The position numbers and the translations under genes were made by a program. Shown one piece after another: positions 10,766 through 19,047 of a stretch of 64,000 bases of DNA. Source of the DNA: Nocardia neocaledoniensis (lineage in GTDB: Bacteria > Actinomycetota > Actinomycetes > Mycobacteriales > Mycobacteriaceae); assembly GCF_029868625.1 (NCBI RefSeq), contig NZ_JARWOJ010000222.1, positions 1-64,000 of the forward strand. The letters run 5' to 3'. The notes beneath the pieces are model-generated. The model had not been told where the DNA came from and ran no database searches. It worked only from the letters and a program-made list of their open reading frames with translations. How positions within the stretch are numbered: the first letter of the stretch is position 1; each line of letters starts with the position of its first letter.

Positions 10766-10966
10766 ATGGCCATCGCGCATTCACCCAGCCGGTCTACCGG
10801 CCTGGACACCCTGGCGACCGTGCTCGTCACGGCAGGTGTCGTTCTGCTCGCACTGCTCACCCTGTACCTGGTCGGCTTCGACCAGGGGGCCGTCTCGCGT
10901 AGCGGGATGTACCTGCATGAGCTGATGCATGACGGACGTCATCTGCTGGGTGTTCCGTGCCACTGA
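10766..10966 (+). CDS. cbtB: CbtB, cobalt transporter small subunit
   Basis: 66 residues with an excellent GAGGAGG ribosome site at 10753-10759. One membrane helix (about residues 14-37) is followed by a His-rich tail, 'HELMHDGRHLLGVPCH', the hallmark of CbtB and a probable metal-binding site. It overlaps cbtA by 10 bases. CbtAB pairs are B12-regulated cobalt importers. The riboswitch upstream supports cobalt supply for cobalamin synthesis. Confidence 0.93.
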   Translation: MAIAHSPSRSTGLDTLATVLVTAGVVLLALLTLYLVGFDQGAVSRSGMYLHELMHDGRHLLGVPCH

Positions 10967-11739
10967 CCGGATCACTCAAGACCCTGCTGTTGCGCGGCCT
11001 GCTCGCCGGCTTGATCGCCGGCCTGCTGGCCGCCACAGTGGGCTACTTCGTCGGCGAGCCCCAGGTGGACGCCGCGATCATGCTCGAAGAAGCGGCCGCG
11101 ACAGATCATCACGGCGGCGCCGAGGCGCCGGCGGGGCATTCGCACGGTGGCGAGGACGAACCGCTGGTCAGCCGGACCGGACAGAAGGCGGGCCAATTCC
11201 TCGCGCTCGGTTTGGCCGGGATGGCGTTCGGCGCGCTGTTCGCGGCCGCGCTGAATCTCGCACGCCGATTCACCGACCTGCCAGGACCGCGGTTGGCGCT
11301 GGCCACCGCGGTGCTCGCGTGGGCGGCGATCGTGGCGGTGCCGTTCTTCAAGTACCCGGCGAACCCGCCCGCGGTGGGTGACCCGGAGACGATCAACGAG
11401 CGGACCTGGTTGTGGGTAGCGGCCGTCGTTCTCGGTCTGCTCGCCGTCGCGGCCGCCGTCGCGGCGTATCGGGCGCTGGCGGGGCAGCTGGACTCGCTGC
11501 GGCTGATCGCGGGTGTCGGCGCGTTCGTGCTGGTCACCACGCTCGGCTATGTGCTGCTGCCCGGGGTGAACGAGGTGGCCGACGACTTCCCCGCGACGCT
11601 GCTCTGGCGTTTCCGGGTGGCCTCGCTCACCGAAACGACCACGCTGTGGGCGGCTTTGGGCTTGGCGTTCGCGGCGCTCACCGAATTCGCCTCGCGGCGT
11701 AGCACTCCCGTATCGGGTGAGGTCGCTACCGCGGGGTGA
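10957..11739 (+). CDS. cbtA: CbtA, cobalt transporter membrane subunit
   Basis: 260 residues from GTG. About six hydrophobic helices, the first at residues 5-25 and the last at 225-245. A His-rich stretch around 45-65 ('DHHGGAEAPAGHSHGG') lies between helices 1 and 2, typical of CbtA and likely a cobalt-sensing or capture loop. Translationally coupled to cbtB and under the same riboswitch. Confidence 0.92.
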   Translation: MPLTGSLKTLLLRGLLAGLIAGLLAATVGYFVGEPQVDAAIMLEEAAATDHHGGAEAPAGHSHGGEDEPLVSRTGQKAGQFLALGLAGMAFGALFAAALNLARRFTDLPGPRLALATAVLAWAAIVAVPFFKYPANPPAVGDPETINERTWLWVAAVVLGLLAVAAAVAAYRALAGQLDSLRLIAGVGAFVLVTTLGYVLLPGVNEVADDFPATLLWRFRVASLTETTTLWAALGLAFAALTEFASRRSTPVSGEVATAG

Positions 11740-11775
11740 TTCGCGCCGGTACAGCGGGCGGGCAGGGTCGGTTTC

Positions 11776-12246
11776 ATGACCGACACTGCCCGTTCTGTTT
11801 CCGCCTACCGCTCCGTTCCCGGCTACCGGCCCACCGCTGTCGGCGTCGCGTTCGGCGCACTGATGACCGCCTTGGCCGCGGGCGCCGCCGAAGGACTGCT
11901 GCGCGCGGTCCGCGGCGGTGGCGAGTTCGGCGCCACCGCGGCGGGACTGCTCCCCCGGCTCGCGATCTATCTCGTCGTCGCGGCGGTAGCGCTGTACATG
12001 GTGCGGGGCAGCCGGGTCGCCCGCGCGCTGATGACGGTCGGGATCGGCGTGGTGGGGCTGCTCTCGCTGATCCTCGAGCCGGTGGCGGTGCTGCTGTCGA
12101 CCGATGACTACGGTGCGCTGTTCGCCGAGCTGGCGCCGTCCTCCGCCGTGCTGGCGGGCTGCCGTGCCGTGCACATCGTGGCGGTGCTGATCGCGATTCC
12201 GGCGATGTACACCCCGGCCGCGCACCGCTGGTTCACCCAGCGCTGA
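11776..12246 (+). CDS. small multi-pass membrane protein, unknown
   Basis: 156 residues with about four membrane helices (roughly 20-40, 60-80, 88-108, 125-145) and no recognised motif. It follows cbtA by 36 nt on the same strand and may be read from the same message, but I see no sequence link to cobalt. Codon use is like its neighbours. Confidence 0.65.
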   Translation: MTDTARSVSAYRSVPGYRPTAVGVAFGALMTALAAGAAEGLLRAVRGGGEFGATAAGLLPRLAIYLVVAAVALYMVRGSRVARALMTVGIGVVGLLSLILEPVAVLLSTDDYGALFAELAPSSAVLAGCRAVHIVAVLIAIPAMYTPAAHRWFTQR

Positions 12247-12318
12247 TCGGATCAGCGATCCGCCCCAGCGCAGCCGGTGGACCGACTGCGCCAGGGGCTG
12301 GACACTCGATCGAGCGGT

Positions 12319-12756
12319 TCAGATCAGCTCCGCGTCCAGTTCGACCTCGGCCACGCCCGCGAGCGCCTTGCTGACGGGGCAGCCGTTCTTGGCGGCGGTC
12401 GCGGCGGTGTAGAAGCCCTCGGCATCGAGGCCTGCCGCGACGGCCCGCACGGTGAGCTTGATCTTGCTGATCCGGAAGCCGCCCGACGGATCGGGCCCGA
12501 GGGTGACGTCGGCGGTCACATCCAGGCTCTCCGGCGTCCCGCCCACGTTGGCGATCTCCGCCGAGAGCGCCATCGAGTAGCAGGACGCGTGCGCCGCGCC
12601 GAGCAGCTCCTCCGGGCTGGTGCCGTCGGCCGCGTCGGCCACCCGGCGCGGGAAACTCACATCGAACTTGCCTGTACCGGAGCTGACCAGCTCGACCTGC
12701 CCCGATCCATCCTGCAGCCCGCCTGCCCAGAGTGTGCGTGCGCTACGAGTCGGCAT
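12319..12756 (-). CDS. OsmC-family peroxiredoxin
   Basis: 145 residues. Both redox Cys are present: 'HASCYSMAL' near residue 58 and 'KNGCPVSKAL' near 122, in the OsmC (not Ohr) context. It reduces organic hydroperoxides in the cytoplasm. It is followed on the same strand only by intergenic sequence, and the SRPBCC gene lies 60 nt upstream. Confidence 0.9.
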   Translation of the reverse strand: MPTRSARTLWAGGLQDGSGQVELVSSGTGKFDVSFPRRVADAADGTSPEELLGAAHASCYSMALSAEIANVGGTPESLDVTADVTLGPDPSGGFRISKIKLTVRAVAAGLDAEGFYTAATAAKNGCPVSKALAGVAEVELDAELI

Positions 12757-12816
12757 ATCAACTTCCTTCGTGTGTGCGGTGTGGGACGTGTCCGAAGGTA
12801 CTCGCCGCCGCGTGGC

Positions 12817-13266
12817 TCAGGGTGCGGTGCTGGTGATTTCGTCGAGGCGTTCCAGTTTCTCCGGCCAGACCTGTCGGTGCAGGTCGCGGATGGCTTCGGT
12901 GGGGAAACCGGAGTGGCGCAGCCGCAGGCGGATGCCGCGGGGCTGCTTCAGGAATTCGGCGGCGACGACGGTCTCCACGCCCTCGGTGGCGGCGGTGACC
13001 CAGGTGAACTCGATCCGCCGATCCGGTTCCAGCAGCAGGATGCGGCCGTAGTGCGGGTTGCGCTTGTCGGGGGTGCCGGTGTCGAAGTAGAGCGGTTCGT
13101 TCACGCCGGGGCGCCCGAGGACCGATCCGGGAACGGCCAGCCACAGGTCGAGACCCTTGGTCCAGGCCGCGTAGAGCAGGCTGGGAGGTGCCTTCATCAC
13201 GCGCTCGACCGTGAGCTCGTGCGGTCGCGCAGACAGGTCCGGAGGGCGAACTACTGACTGGTCCAT
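12817..13266 (-). CDS. SRPBCC/AHSA1-domain protein
   Basis: 149 residues. The pattern 'LTVERVMKAPPSLLYAAWTKGLDLW' then 'RIEFTWVTAATEGVETVVAAEF' is typical of the AHSA1 (activator of Hsp90 ATPase-like) START-fold family, a small-molecule binding cup. No catalytic signature. Function unknown. It probably forms a transcription unit with the OsmC gene. Confidence 0.8.
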   Translation of the reverse strand: MDQSVVRPPDLSARPHELTVERVMKAPPSLLYAAWTKGLDLWLAVPGSVLGRPGVNEPLYFDTGTPDKRNPHYGRILLLEPDRRIEFTWVTAATEGVETVVAAEFLKQPRGIRLRLRHSGFPTEAIRDLHRQVWPEKLERLDEITSTAP

Positions 13267-13321
13267 CAGCCGACCTTACCGGCCGCGACCGGCCGATCGC
13301 CGCATCGGGTGTGCGCCAGCG

Positions 13322-13642
13322 TCACTCGGGATTGGTGACGCGGGCGAGCACGATACCGCCGAGGATCAGCGCCAGCGCCAGCACGCGGCCCGCGCTCAGC
13401 GGATCCTTGTGCACGACGACGCCGAGGCTGATCGCCCCGAGCGCCCCGATCCCGGTGAACACGGCGTAGGCGGTGCCCACCGGCAACGTCTGCATCGCCC
13501 GCGCCAGCAGGTAGACCGCGAACGAGCCGAGGGCCACGCACAGCAGGGTCGGGCCGAGTTTGGTGAAGTTCTCCGTGGGCTTGATGGTCTGGGACCAGAT
13601 GATCTCCACGAGACCCGCGAGTCCGAGCACGATCCAACTCAT
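13322..13642 (-). CDS. small multidrug resistance (SMR) transporter, SugE/Gdx-like
   Basis: 106 residues, four membrane helices, with the essential membrane Glu at position 13 ('GLAGLVEIIWSQTIK'). The 'EIIW' and 'GTAYAVFTGIGALGA' motifs favour the SugE/Gdx branch (guanidinium export) over EmrE. The start overlaps the stop of the upstream azoreductase gene (ATGA), so the two are one operon under the TetR gene on the other strand. Substrate assignment is inference. Confidence 0.85.
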   Translation of the reverse strand: MSWIVLGLAGLVEIIWSQTIKPTENFTKLGPTLLCVALGSFAVYLLARAMQTLPVGTAYAVFTGIGALGAISLGVVVHKDPLSAGRVLALALILGGIVLARVTNPE

Positions 13643-14295
13643 CGCACGTAATCCTTTGCCAGCGTGGTGACTTCGGTGAGCGCGGCGGCGAGCGAGGACT
13701 CGTGCGCGGCGCGCAGGTGGGCCAGGTTCGGGTCCTGGACGGCATTGGCCAGTTCGGCGTGCACGAACACGGTGTCGGTCACCGCGAAATGCCCGGCGAA
13801 GAAGTCGCGCAGGTAGCGCTCCTGATAGTCGAACGCGGCCTTGGGCGCGCCCGGCGAGTAGGCGCCGCCCCGGGCGCTGACCACGACGAACCTGCGGTGT
13901 CCCAACGACATTCGCGGAAAGGTGACCTGGTCGAGCCAGGCCTTGAGCGCGGCCGGGATCGAGTAGTTGTACATCGGCGTGCCGATGAGGATCACGTCGG
14001 CGGCGAGCAGCTGCGCGAGCAGCGGTTCGACGACGCGCCACGCGTCATTCGCGGCCGGCGTGGTCGCGAGTTCCGGTAGCCGGTCCAGGTCGGTGGCGCC
14101 CGCGGCCAGCACGGCATCGCAGAGCTCGGTCCAGCCCGCGCCGATGAAGGGCGTCGGTTCGGCGGACAGATCCCGGTAGGTGTATTCACCCTCGGGCGCC
14201 GCAGCCCGCCAGGCGCGGACGAATTCCGCGCCGAGACGACGGCTGACCGAGGTGGTGCGCGCACTGGCGTCGAGGTGCAGCAGGTGGGTCATCAT
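13639..14295 (-). CDS. FMN-dependent NADH-azoreductase / quinone oxidoreductase
   Basis: 218 residues of flavodoxin fold: 'LLHLDASARTTSVSRRLG' (FMN phosphate loop), 'GTPMYNYSIPAALKAWLDQV' and 'VVSARGGAYSPG' are AzoR signatures. It reduces azo dyes and quinones with NAD(P)H. Two adjacent ATG codons (14295, 14292) could start it. It is the first gene of an operon with the SMR transporter and is divergent from a TetR gene, with two operators in between. Confidence 0.92.
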   Translation of the reverse strand: MMTHLLHLDASARTTSVSRRLGAEFVRAWRAAAPEGEYTYRDLSAEPTPFIGAGWTELCDAVLAAGATDLDRLPELATTPAANDAWRVVEPLLAQLLAADVILIGTPMYNYSIPAALKAWLDQVTFPRMSLGHRRFVVVSARGGAYSPGAPKAAFDYQERYLRDFFAGHFAVTDTVFVHAELANAVQDPNLAHLRAAHESSLAAALTEVTTLAKDYVR

Positions 14296-14309
14296 GAAAC
14301 CTTCCACAA

Positions 14310-14326
14310 GTGGACATTGCGTCCGT
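14310..14326. promoter_or_regulatory. TetR operator 1 (azoreductase side)
   Basis: GTGGACATTGCGTCCGT, an imperfect GTGGAC-N5-GTCC repeat 15 nt upstream of the azoreductase start. It shares half-site and spacing with operator 2, so both are probably bound by the neighbouring TetR protein. Confidence 0.65.
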
Positions 14327-14355
14327 TTCTCTGGTCTCACGACGATAGAACACAA

Positions 14356-14372
14356 GTGGACAGACTGTCCAC
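14356..14372. promoter_or_regulatory. TetR operator 2 (perfect palindrome)
   Basis: GTGGACAGACTGTCCAC is a perfect 8+8 bp palindrome around one base, 30 nt before the TetR start and 46 bp centre-to-centre from operator 1. Its position fits repression of both divergent promoters. Confidence 0.78.
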
Positions 14373-14401
14373 ATATTCTTTTCTGGGCTACAGTCGACGA
14401 C

Positions 14402-14995
14402 ATGGAGCCCCGATCCGACCTGCTCACCGGTGCCGCGCCACCGCCCGCGGAGCGCACCGACGCGGCCCGCAACCGCGCCAAGGTGCTCAGCGCGGCAGCC
14501 GAACTCTTCGCCACCAACGACCCGCGCACGGTCACGATGGACGACATCGCCAAGGCGGCGGGCGTCGGACGCGGCACCCTCTACCGCCGCTATCCCGACC
14601 GCACCGCGATCGCCGTCGCCCTGCTCGACGAGCACGAGCGCGCACTCCAGGAACGGCTGATGCGCGGCGAACCGCCGCTCGGTCCCGGCGCCCCGCCAGC
14701 CGAGCGGCTCGCCGCCTTCTACGGCGCGATGGTCGAATTGCTCACGGCCCATGCGCATCTGGTGCTCGGCGCGGAGACCGGCGGGGCGCGATTCGCCACC
14801 GGCGCCTACGGCTTCTGGGCCGTGCACGTGCGCGCGCTGCTCGTCGAAGGTGGTGTCGCGCAGCCTGATTCGCTGGTCGACAGCGTGCTCGCGCCGCTGG
14901 CCGCCGAGGTCTATCTGCACCAGCGCGAGCGCGGGCTCTCGCCCGAACAGATCACCGAGGGGCTGCGCGCCCTCGCCCACCGGATACTGGACTGA
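14402..14995 (+). CDS. TetR-family repressor of the azoreductase/SMR operon
   Basis: 197 residues. The N-terminal helix-turn-helix is at about residues 22-68 ('AAELFATNDPRTVTMDDIAKAAGVG', then 'GTLYRRYPDRTAIAVALL'). The C-terminal ligand domain is divergent. The ATG was chosen because upstream in-frame sequence runs over the operators and the azoreductase start. It probably represses itself and the divergent operon, and is released by a quinone, dye or cationic compound (inferred). Confidence 0.88.
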   Translation: MEPRSDLLTGAAPPPAERTDAARNRAKVLSAAAELFATNDPRTVTMDDIAKAAGVGRGTLYRRYPDRTAIAVALLDEHERALQERLMRGEPPLGPGAPPAERLAAFYGAMVELLTAHAHLVLGAETGGARFATGAYGFWAVHVRALLVEGGVAQPDSLVDSVLAPLAAEVYLHQRERGLSPEQITEGLRALAHRILD

Positions 14996-15049
14996 TCCGC
15001 CGGGCCGGGCCGCCGCGATGACGGCCGCGGCCCGACGGGTCACGCGGGT

Positions 15050-15910
15050 TCACGCCAGGTCGCGCCGACTCATCAGCCGAACGGTGCCACCCGCGAAGAC
15101 GGCCACGTAGGCGGCGAGGACCGCGAAAGACTCTCCACGCGTGAGGATGTCGAGCACACCGGGTGTCGCCGGACCGCTCACCTCACGCATCGCACCGGCC
15201 AGCGAGCCCGCGGCGGTGCCGGGCAGCAGGTCGGTGACCGCCTCGATCGGGCTGAAGATACCCGCCACCCCGCGCAGCAGGTTCTCGACCACGAGCACCC
15301 AGACCAGGCCGAGACCCACGGCGAGCGCGGGGCCACGGGCGATGGCTCCGATCAAGCCGCCCGCCAAGGTCCACATGCTCAGAATGGCTGTTCCGGAGAC
15401 GATTCCGAGTACCGACCGATCGACCGAGGGCAGCGTGACCGCCTGTCCCTCGGTGACCGCGATCAGCGCGGACACGCCGAGATCGACCGCGAAGGCTACA
15501 CAGACCAGGGCGAACACCACCACGAGCAGGCTCACCAGCAGCCCACCGACCACACTCGCGCGCCGCGGGCCCTGGGTGAACACGGTCTTCCACGTGCCCC
15601 ATCCGTACCCGCTGCCCACCGCCAGCGCGCCGAGAATGAGCATCAGCGCACCGCCGAACATGGCCATCCCCTGGGTGAACACCTCGGGCACCGCGGCGGG
15701 GAGCAGCTGACCGAGCAGCACCTCGCGCGGGAGTCCGTCCGCCATCGCGCCGCTCTCCCCCGAGGTGTAGGCCAGGTAGTTGAACAGATAGGCGAAGGTG
15801 AGATTGAGCAGCACCCAGGTGCCGAGAATGACCCAGAACGCGGGCCACCGGCCCAGCCGCACCGCCTCCGCGCGCATGGTCGACCACAGTTCGTTCGGCA
15901 CACCGGTCAT
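15050..15910 (-). CDS. ABC-2 type transporter permease
   Basis: 286 residues with about six membrane helices (first at 22-45, last at 255-278) and an extracytoplasmic loop around 50-75, as in ABC-2 exporters. Its start overlaps the stop of the ATPase gene (ATGA), making an ATPase-permease operon. Substrate unknown. The adjacent divergent two-component system suggests a regulated drug or lipid exporter. Confidence 0.85.
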   Translation of the reverse strand: MTGVPNELWSTMRAEAVRLGRWPAFWVILGTWVLLNLTFAYLFNYLAYTSGESGAMADGLPREVLLGQLLPAAVPEVFTQGMAMFGGALMLILGALAVGSGYGWGTWKTVFTQGPRRASVVGGLLVSLLVVVFALVCVAFAVDLGVSALIAVTEGQAVTLPSVDRSVLGIVSGTAILSMWTLAGGLIGAIARGPALAVGLGLVWVLVVENLLRGVAGIFSPIEAVTDLLPGTAAGSLAGAMREVSGPATPGVLDILTRGESFAVLAAYVAVFAGGTVRLMSRRDLA

Positions 15911-16806
15911 TTCGCCACCTCCACGGCAGTCATCTCGAAGAACACTTCTTCCAGGGATTTCTCGTCGACGCGCAGCTCCAGCAGGTCGGCGCCCGCCGCG
16001 AGCACCGCGCGGGCCACCGCCGGCGCCGTCGCGGCCGTCGTCTCGACCCGGAGGCCGGCACCGACCGGGCGCACCGGCGTATCGAGCACGGCGCCGATCG
16101 CGTCGGCCGCCACGCGCAGCGGGTCGGCGCGCACGAACAGTGATGCGGTGCCGCGCAATTCGGCGACCGTCGACTCGGCGAGCAGTCTGCCGCCGGAGAT
16201 CACGCCGACCCGATGGCAGATCTCCTGCACCTCGGCCAGCTGATGACTCGACAGCAGCACCGTGTGGCCATCCGCCGCGAGGTCGACGATGAGCGTGCGC
16301 ATCTCGGCGAGCCCGGCGGGATCGAGTCCGTTGGTCGGCTCGTCCAGGATCAGCAGGTCGGGGCGCCCCAGCAGGGCGGCGCCGACACCGAGACGTTGTT
16401 TCATGCCGAGCGAGTAGGTGCGGAACCGATCGTCCGCGCGGTCGGCGAGGCCCACCCGCTCGAGTGCCGCCTCGACCTCGGCGGCGTCGTGACCGCGGTA
16501 GCGCGCGAGCACCCGCAGGTTGTCGCGGCCGGACAGGTACGGATAGAAGCCCGGGCCCTCGATGAGCACTCCGATCCGGCGCAGCACGGCCGGATCGCCC
16601 GGCGCGCGACCGCGCACTGTCGCGGTCCCCGAAGTGGGCCGGACGAGTCCGGCGAGCATGCGCAGGGTGGTGGTCTTGCCCGCGCCGTTGGGCCCGAGGA
16701 AGCCGTAGATCTCGCCCGCCGCGACACGCATGCTCACCGCGTCGACGGCCAGATGTTCGCCGTAGCGTTTGGTCAGCCCGTCGGTGACCACGATGGAATC
16801 GTTCAT
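15907..16806 (-). CDS. ABC transporter ATP-binding protein
   Basis: 299 residues from ATG 16806 ('MNDSIVVTDGLTKRYGE'). Walker A 'GPNGAGKTT', signature 'YSLGMKQRLGVG', Walker B 'LLILDEPTNGLDP', and switch His 'VLLSSHQLAEV' are all present. The ~80-residue C-terminal extension is typical of bacitracin/drug-export ATPases (DrrA/BcrA group). Operon with the permease just downstream. Confidence 0.95.
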   Translation of the reverse strand: MNDSIVVTDGLTKRYGEHLAVDAVSMRVAAGEIYGFLGPNGAGKTTTLRMLAGLVRPTSGTATVRGRAPGDPAVLRRIGVLIEGPGFYPYLSGRDNLRVLARYRGHDAAEVEAALERVGLADRADDRFRTYSLGMKQRLGVGAALLGRPDLLILDEPTNGLDPAGLAEMRTLIVDLAADGHTVLLSSHQLAEVQEICHRVGVISGGRLLAESTVAELRGTASLFVRADPLRVAADAIGAVLDTPVRPVGAGLRVETTAATAPAVARAVLAAGADLLELRVDEKSLEEVFFEMTAVEVAK

Positions 16807-17007
16807 GGACTCAGAATCCGCGCCCGACCGGGCCGGCCACATCCGTCGCCGAGCGGCTTCGGCACTACGCCGCGCGGCCTACTCCGGCGGGCCGCGACGC
16901 TGGGAATTCGCCGCCGCGCGCGGGCTGACCGGCCCAGGTGTGGCCCGCGGCGGAATTACGCGCGCAGGCCGACGCGGGCCGGCCCGCTACGCAATAGGGT
17001 GAATCAC

Positions 17008-18357
17008 GTGGGAGCGTCTGCGAAATGGGAGCGTGGCTCGGTCGTCGTCGACTGGGGCCTCGCGGCGGTGGTTGCGGTGGTCCAGCTCGCCGGTAGTTCC
17101 GGCGCCAACGCGCATCAGACGGGTGTGCGTTCGCTCGACGCGTTCGCGTATCTGTTGCTGCTCGCGGGCCCCATCGCGCTGGGTTTCCGGCGGCTGCTGC
17201 CCGAGCCGGTGCTGCTCGTCGCGTTGTTCGCCGCGGTGGTGTACGTGCTGCGTGACTACGGGTACGGGCCGATCTTCCTCTCACTGGTCATCGCGTTTCT
17301 CACCGCCGCGGTCCAGGGTTCGAGACTGCGCACCTATCCGGTGGTCGCCGTCGGCTTCCTCGTCATGGTGTGGCCGGTGCCCGCGCTGCTCGGGCGGGGC
17401 GCGGGCGCGTGGCAGATCTTCGGCCTGCTCGCGTGGCTCGGTGTGCTGATCGGCATCGCCGAGGGGATCAGGTCGCGGCGCGCGGTGCTGCTGGCCCGCA
17501 GGCAGCGGGCCGAAGCGGCCGAACGGGACGCGCAGGCGCAGCAGGCCAGGGCGGCCAGCGAGGAGCGCCTGGCGATCGCCAGGGAGCTGCACGACGTTCT
17601 CGCGCATAGTCTTTCCCTGATCAATGTGCAGTCTTCGGTGGCACTGGAACTGTTCGATCGCAAGCCGCAGCAGGCCGCCGCCGCGCTGGCCACCATCAAG
17701 ACGACCTCCAAGGAGGCGCTCACCGAGGTGCACACGCTGCTGCACGCGATCCGCAGCGGCGCGCCCGTCGCGCCGGTGCTCGAGGAGATCCCGGCGGCGG
17801 ACGACGCGCCTGCCCCCGCGCCACGGCCGGAACCGCCGCGCCCGGCGCCGCGGATGCCCGCGCCCACCCTCGAGGACCTCGAAGCGCTGCTCTCGCGCAC
17901 ACGCTCGGCGGGGCTCGCCGTGGAGACCAAGATCATCGGTACGCCCAAGAAGCTGCCGAGCGTGATCGATGTGGCCGCGGCCAGGATCATCCAGGAATCG
18001 CTGACCAACGTGGTGCGCCACGCGCCGGGCGCGAGCGCGCTGATCACCCTGCGCTACACCGCCACCTCCGTCGACATCACCGTCGACAACACCCGCCCCA
18101 CCGGAGTCGCGCCCCGAGGTGGGCCGGGTGGAAACGGCATCATCGGGATGCGCGAGCGCGCCCATGCCCTCGGCGGTGCGCTCACCGCGGGGCCCAAACC
18201 GTCCGGCGGATTCCGGGTGGCGGCCAGATTACCCACGCGGGCGATGTCGGCGCCGGACGTGACCGAGCAGCCTGCGCCGCCCGGTCCGGGGAAGGCCCCA
18301 GGCGAGCCGGGCACCGGTACGGCAGCGAGCGCGGGCCGAGCGGAGCCGACCGCATGA
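17008..18357 (+). CDS. two-component sensor histidine kinase (HisKA_3, NarL class)
   Basis: 449 residues from a GTG with AGGGTGA six bases before it (another GTG at 16999 is possible). Four to five membrane helices fill residues ~10-150 with almost no external domain, so it probably senses within the membrane. Then come a coiled linker, the phospho-acceptor 'ARELHDVLAHSLSLINVQ', and an HATPase domain with 'QESLTNVVRHA' and 'GGNGIIGMRERAHALGG'. A Pro/Ala-rich insert separates the two. It is coupled to the response regulator by a 4-base overlap. Confidence 0.92.
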   Translation: MGASAKWERGSVVVDWGLAAVVAVVQLAGSSGANAHQTGVRSLDAFAYLLLLAGPIALGFRRLLPEPVLLVALFAAVVYVLRDYGYGPIFLSLVIAFLTAAVQGSRLRTYPVVAVGFLVMVWPVPALLGRGAGAWQIFGLLAWLGVLIGIAEGIRSRRAVLLARRQRAEAAERDAQAQQARAASEERLAIARELHDVLAHSLSLINVQSSVALELFDRKPQQAAAALATIKTTSKEALTEVHTLLHAIRSGAPVAPVLEEIPAADDAPAPAPRPEPPRPAPRMPAPTLEDLEALLSRTRSAGLAVETKIIGTPKKLPSVIDVAAARIIQESLTNVVRHAPGASALITLRYTATSVDITVDNTRPTGVAPRGGPGGNGIIGMRERAHALGGALTAGPKPSGGFRVAARLPTRAMSAPDVTEQPAPPGPGKAPGEPGTGTAASAGRAEPTA

Positions 18358-19034
18358 ACCAGCCTCCGCCCCAGCCTGTCCGGGTGTTGGTCGCCGACGA
18401 TCAGGCGCTGGTGCGCGGCGGATTCGTCGCGCTGCTCGACGCCCAGGACGACATCGAGGTCGTCGGCGAGGCCGAGAACGGGGAACAGGCCGTGCGGATG
18501 ACCCGCGCGCTCGTCCCCGACGTCGTGTTGATGGACATACGCATGCCGATCCTCGACGGGCTCGCCGCGACCAGGATGATCGCCGACGATCCCCAGCTCG
18601 CCGAGGTGCGCGTGGTCGTGCTGACCACCTTCGAGCTCGACGAGTACGTCTTCGAGGCGATCCGCTCCGGCGCCGCCGGATTCCTGGTCAAGCACACCGA
18701 ACCCGCCGACCTGTTGCGCGCCGTCCATGTGGTCGCGGCCGGCGACGCGCTGCTCTCCCCCGGCGTCACCCGGCGGCTGCTCGCCGAGTTCGCGACGCAC
18801 GCCAAACAGCCACCGCCACCCGCGCTGGCCGAGCTCACCGACCGCGAACGCGAGGTGATGGTCCTGGTGGCGGAGGGGCTGACCAATGCCGAGATCGGCG
18901 CGCGGCTCTACCTCAGCCCCGCCACCGCCCGCACGCACGTCAGCCGCATCCTCACCAAGCTGGGTGCCCGCGACCGGACCCAACTCGTGGTGCTCGCCTA
19001 CGAGTCGGGGCTGGTCCGTCCGGGCTGGCAGTAG
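18354..19034 (+). CDS. NarL/LuxR-family response regulator
   Basis: 226 residues. The receiver domain has Asp-Asp at 'VADDQALVRGG', phospho-acceptor Asp in 'VVLMDIRMP' and Lys in 'FLVKHTEP'. A LuxR helix-turn-helix is at the C-terminus ('LTDREREVMVLVAEGLTNAEIG', then 'TARTHVSRILTKLGARDRTQ'). Partner of the overlapping kinase. The divergent ABC exporter operon is the obvious candidate target. Confidence 0.95.
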   Translation: MNQPPPQPVRVLVADDQALVRGGFVALLDAQDDIEVVGEAENGEQAVRMTRALVPDVVLMDIRMPILDGLAATRMIADDPQLAEVRVVVLTTFELDEYVFEAIRSGAAGFLVKHTEPADLLRAVHVVAAGDALLSPGVTRRLLAEFATHAKQPPPPALAELTDREREVMVLVAEGLTNAEIGARLYLSPATARTHVSRILTKLGARDRTQLVVLAYESGLVRPGWQ

Positions 19035-19047
19035 GCGCCGAGCAGGC

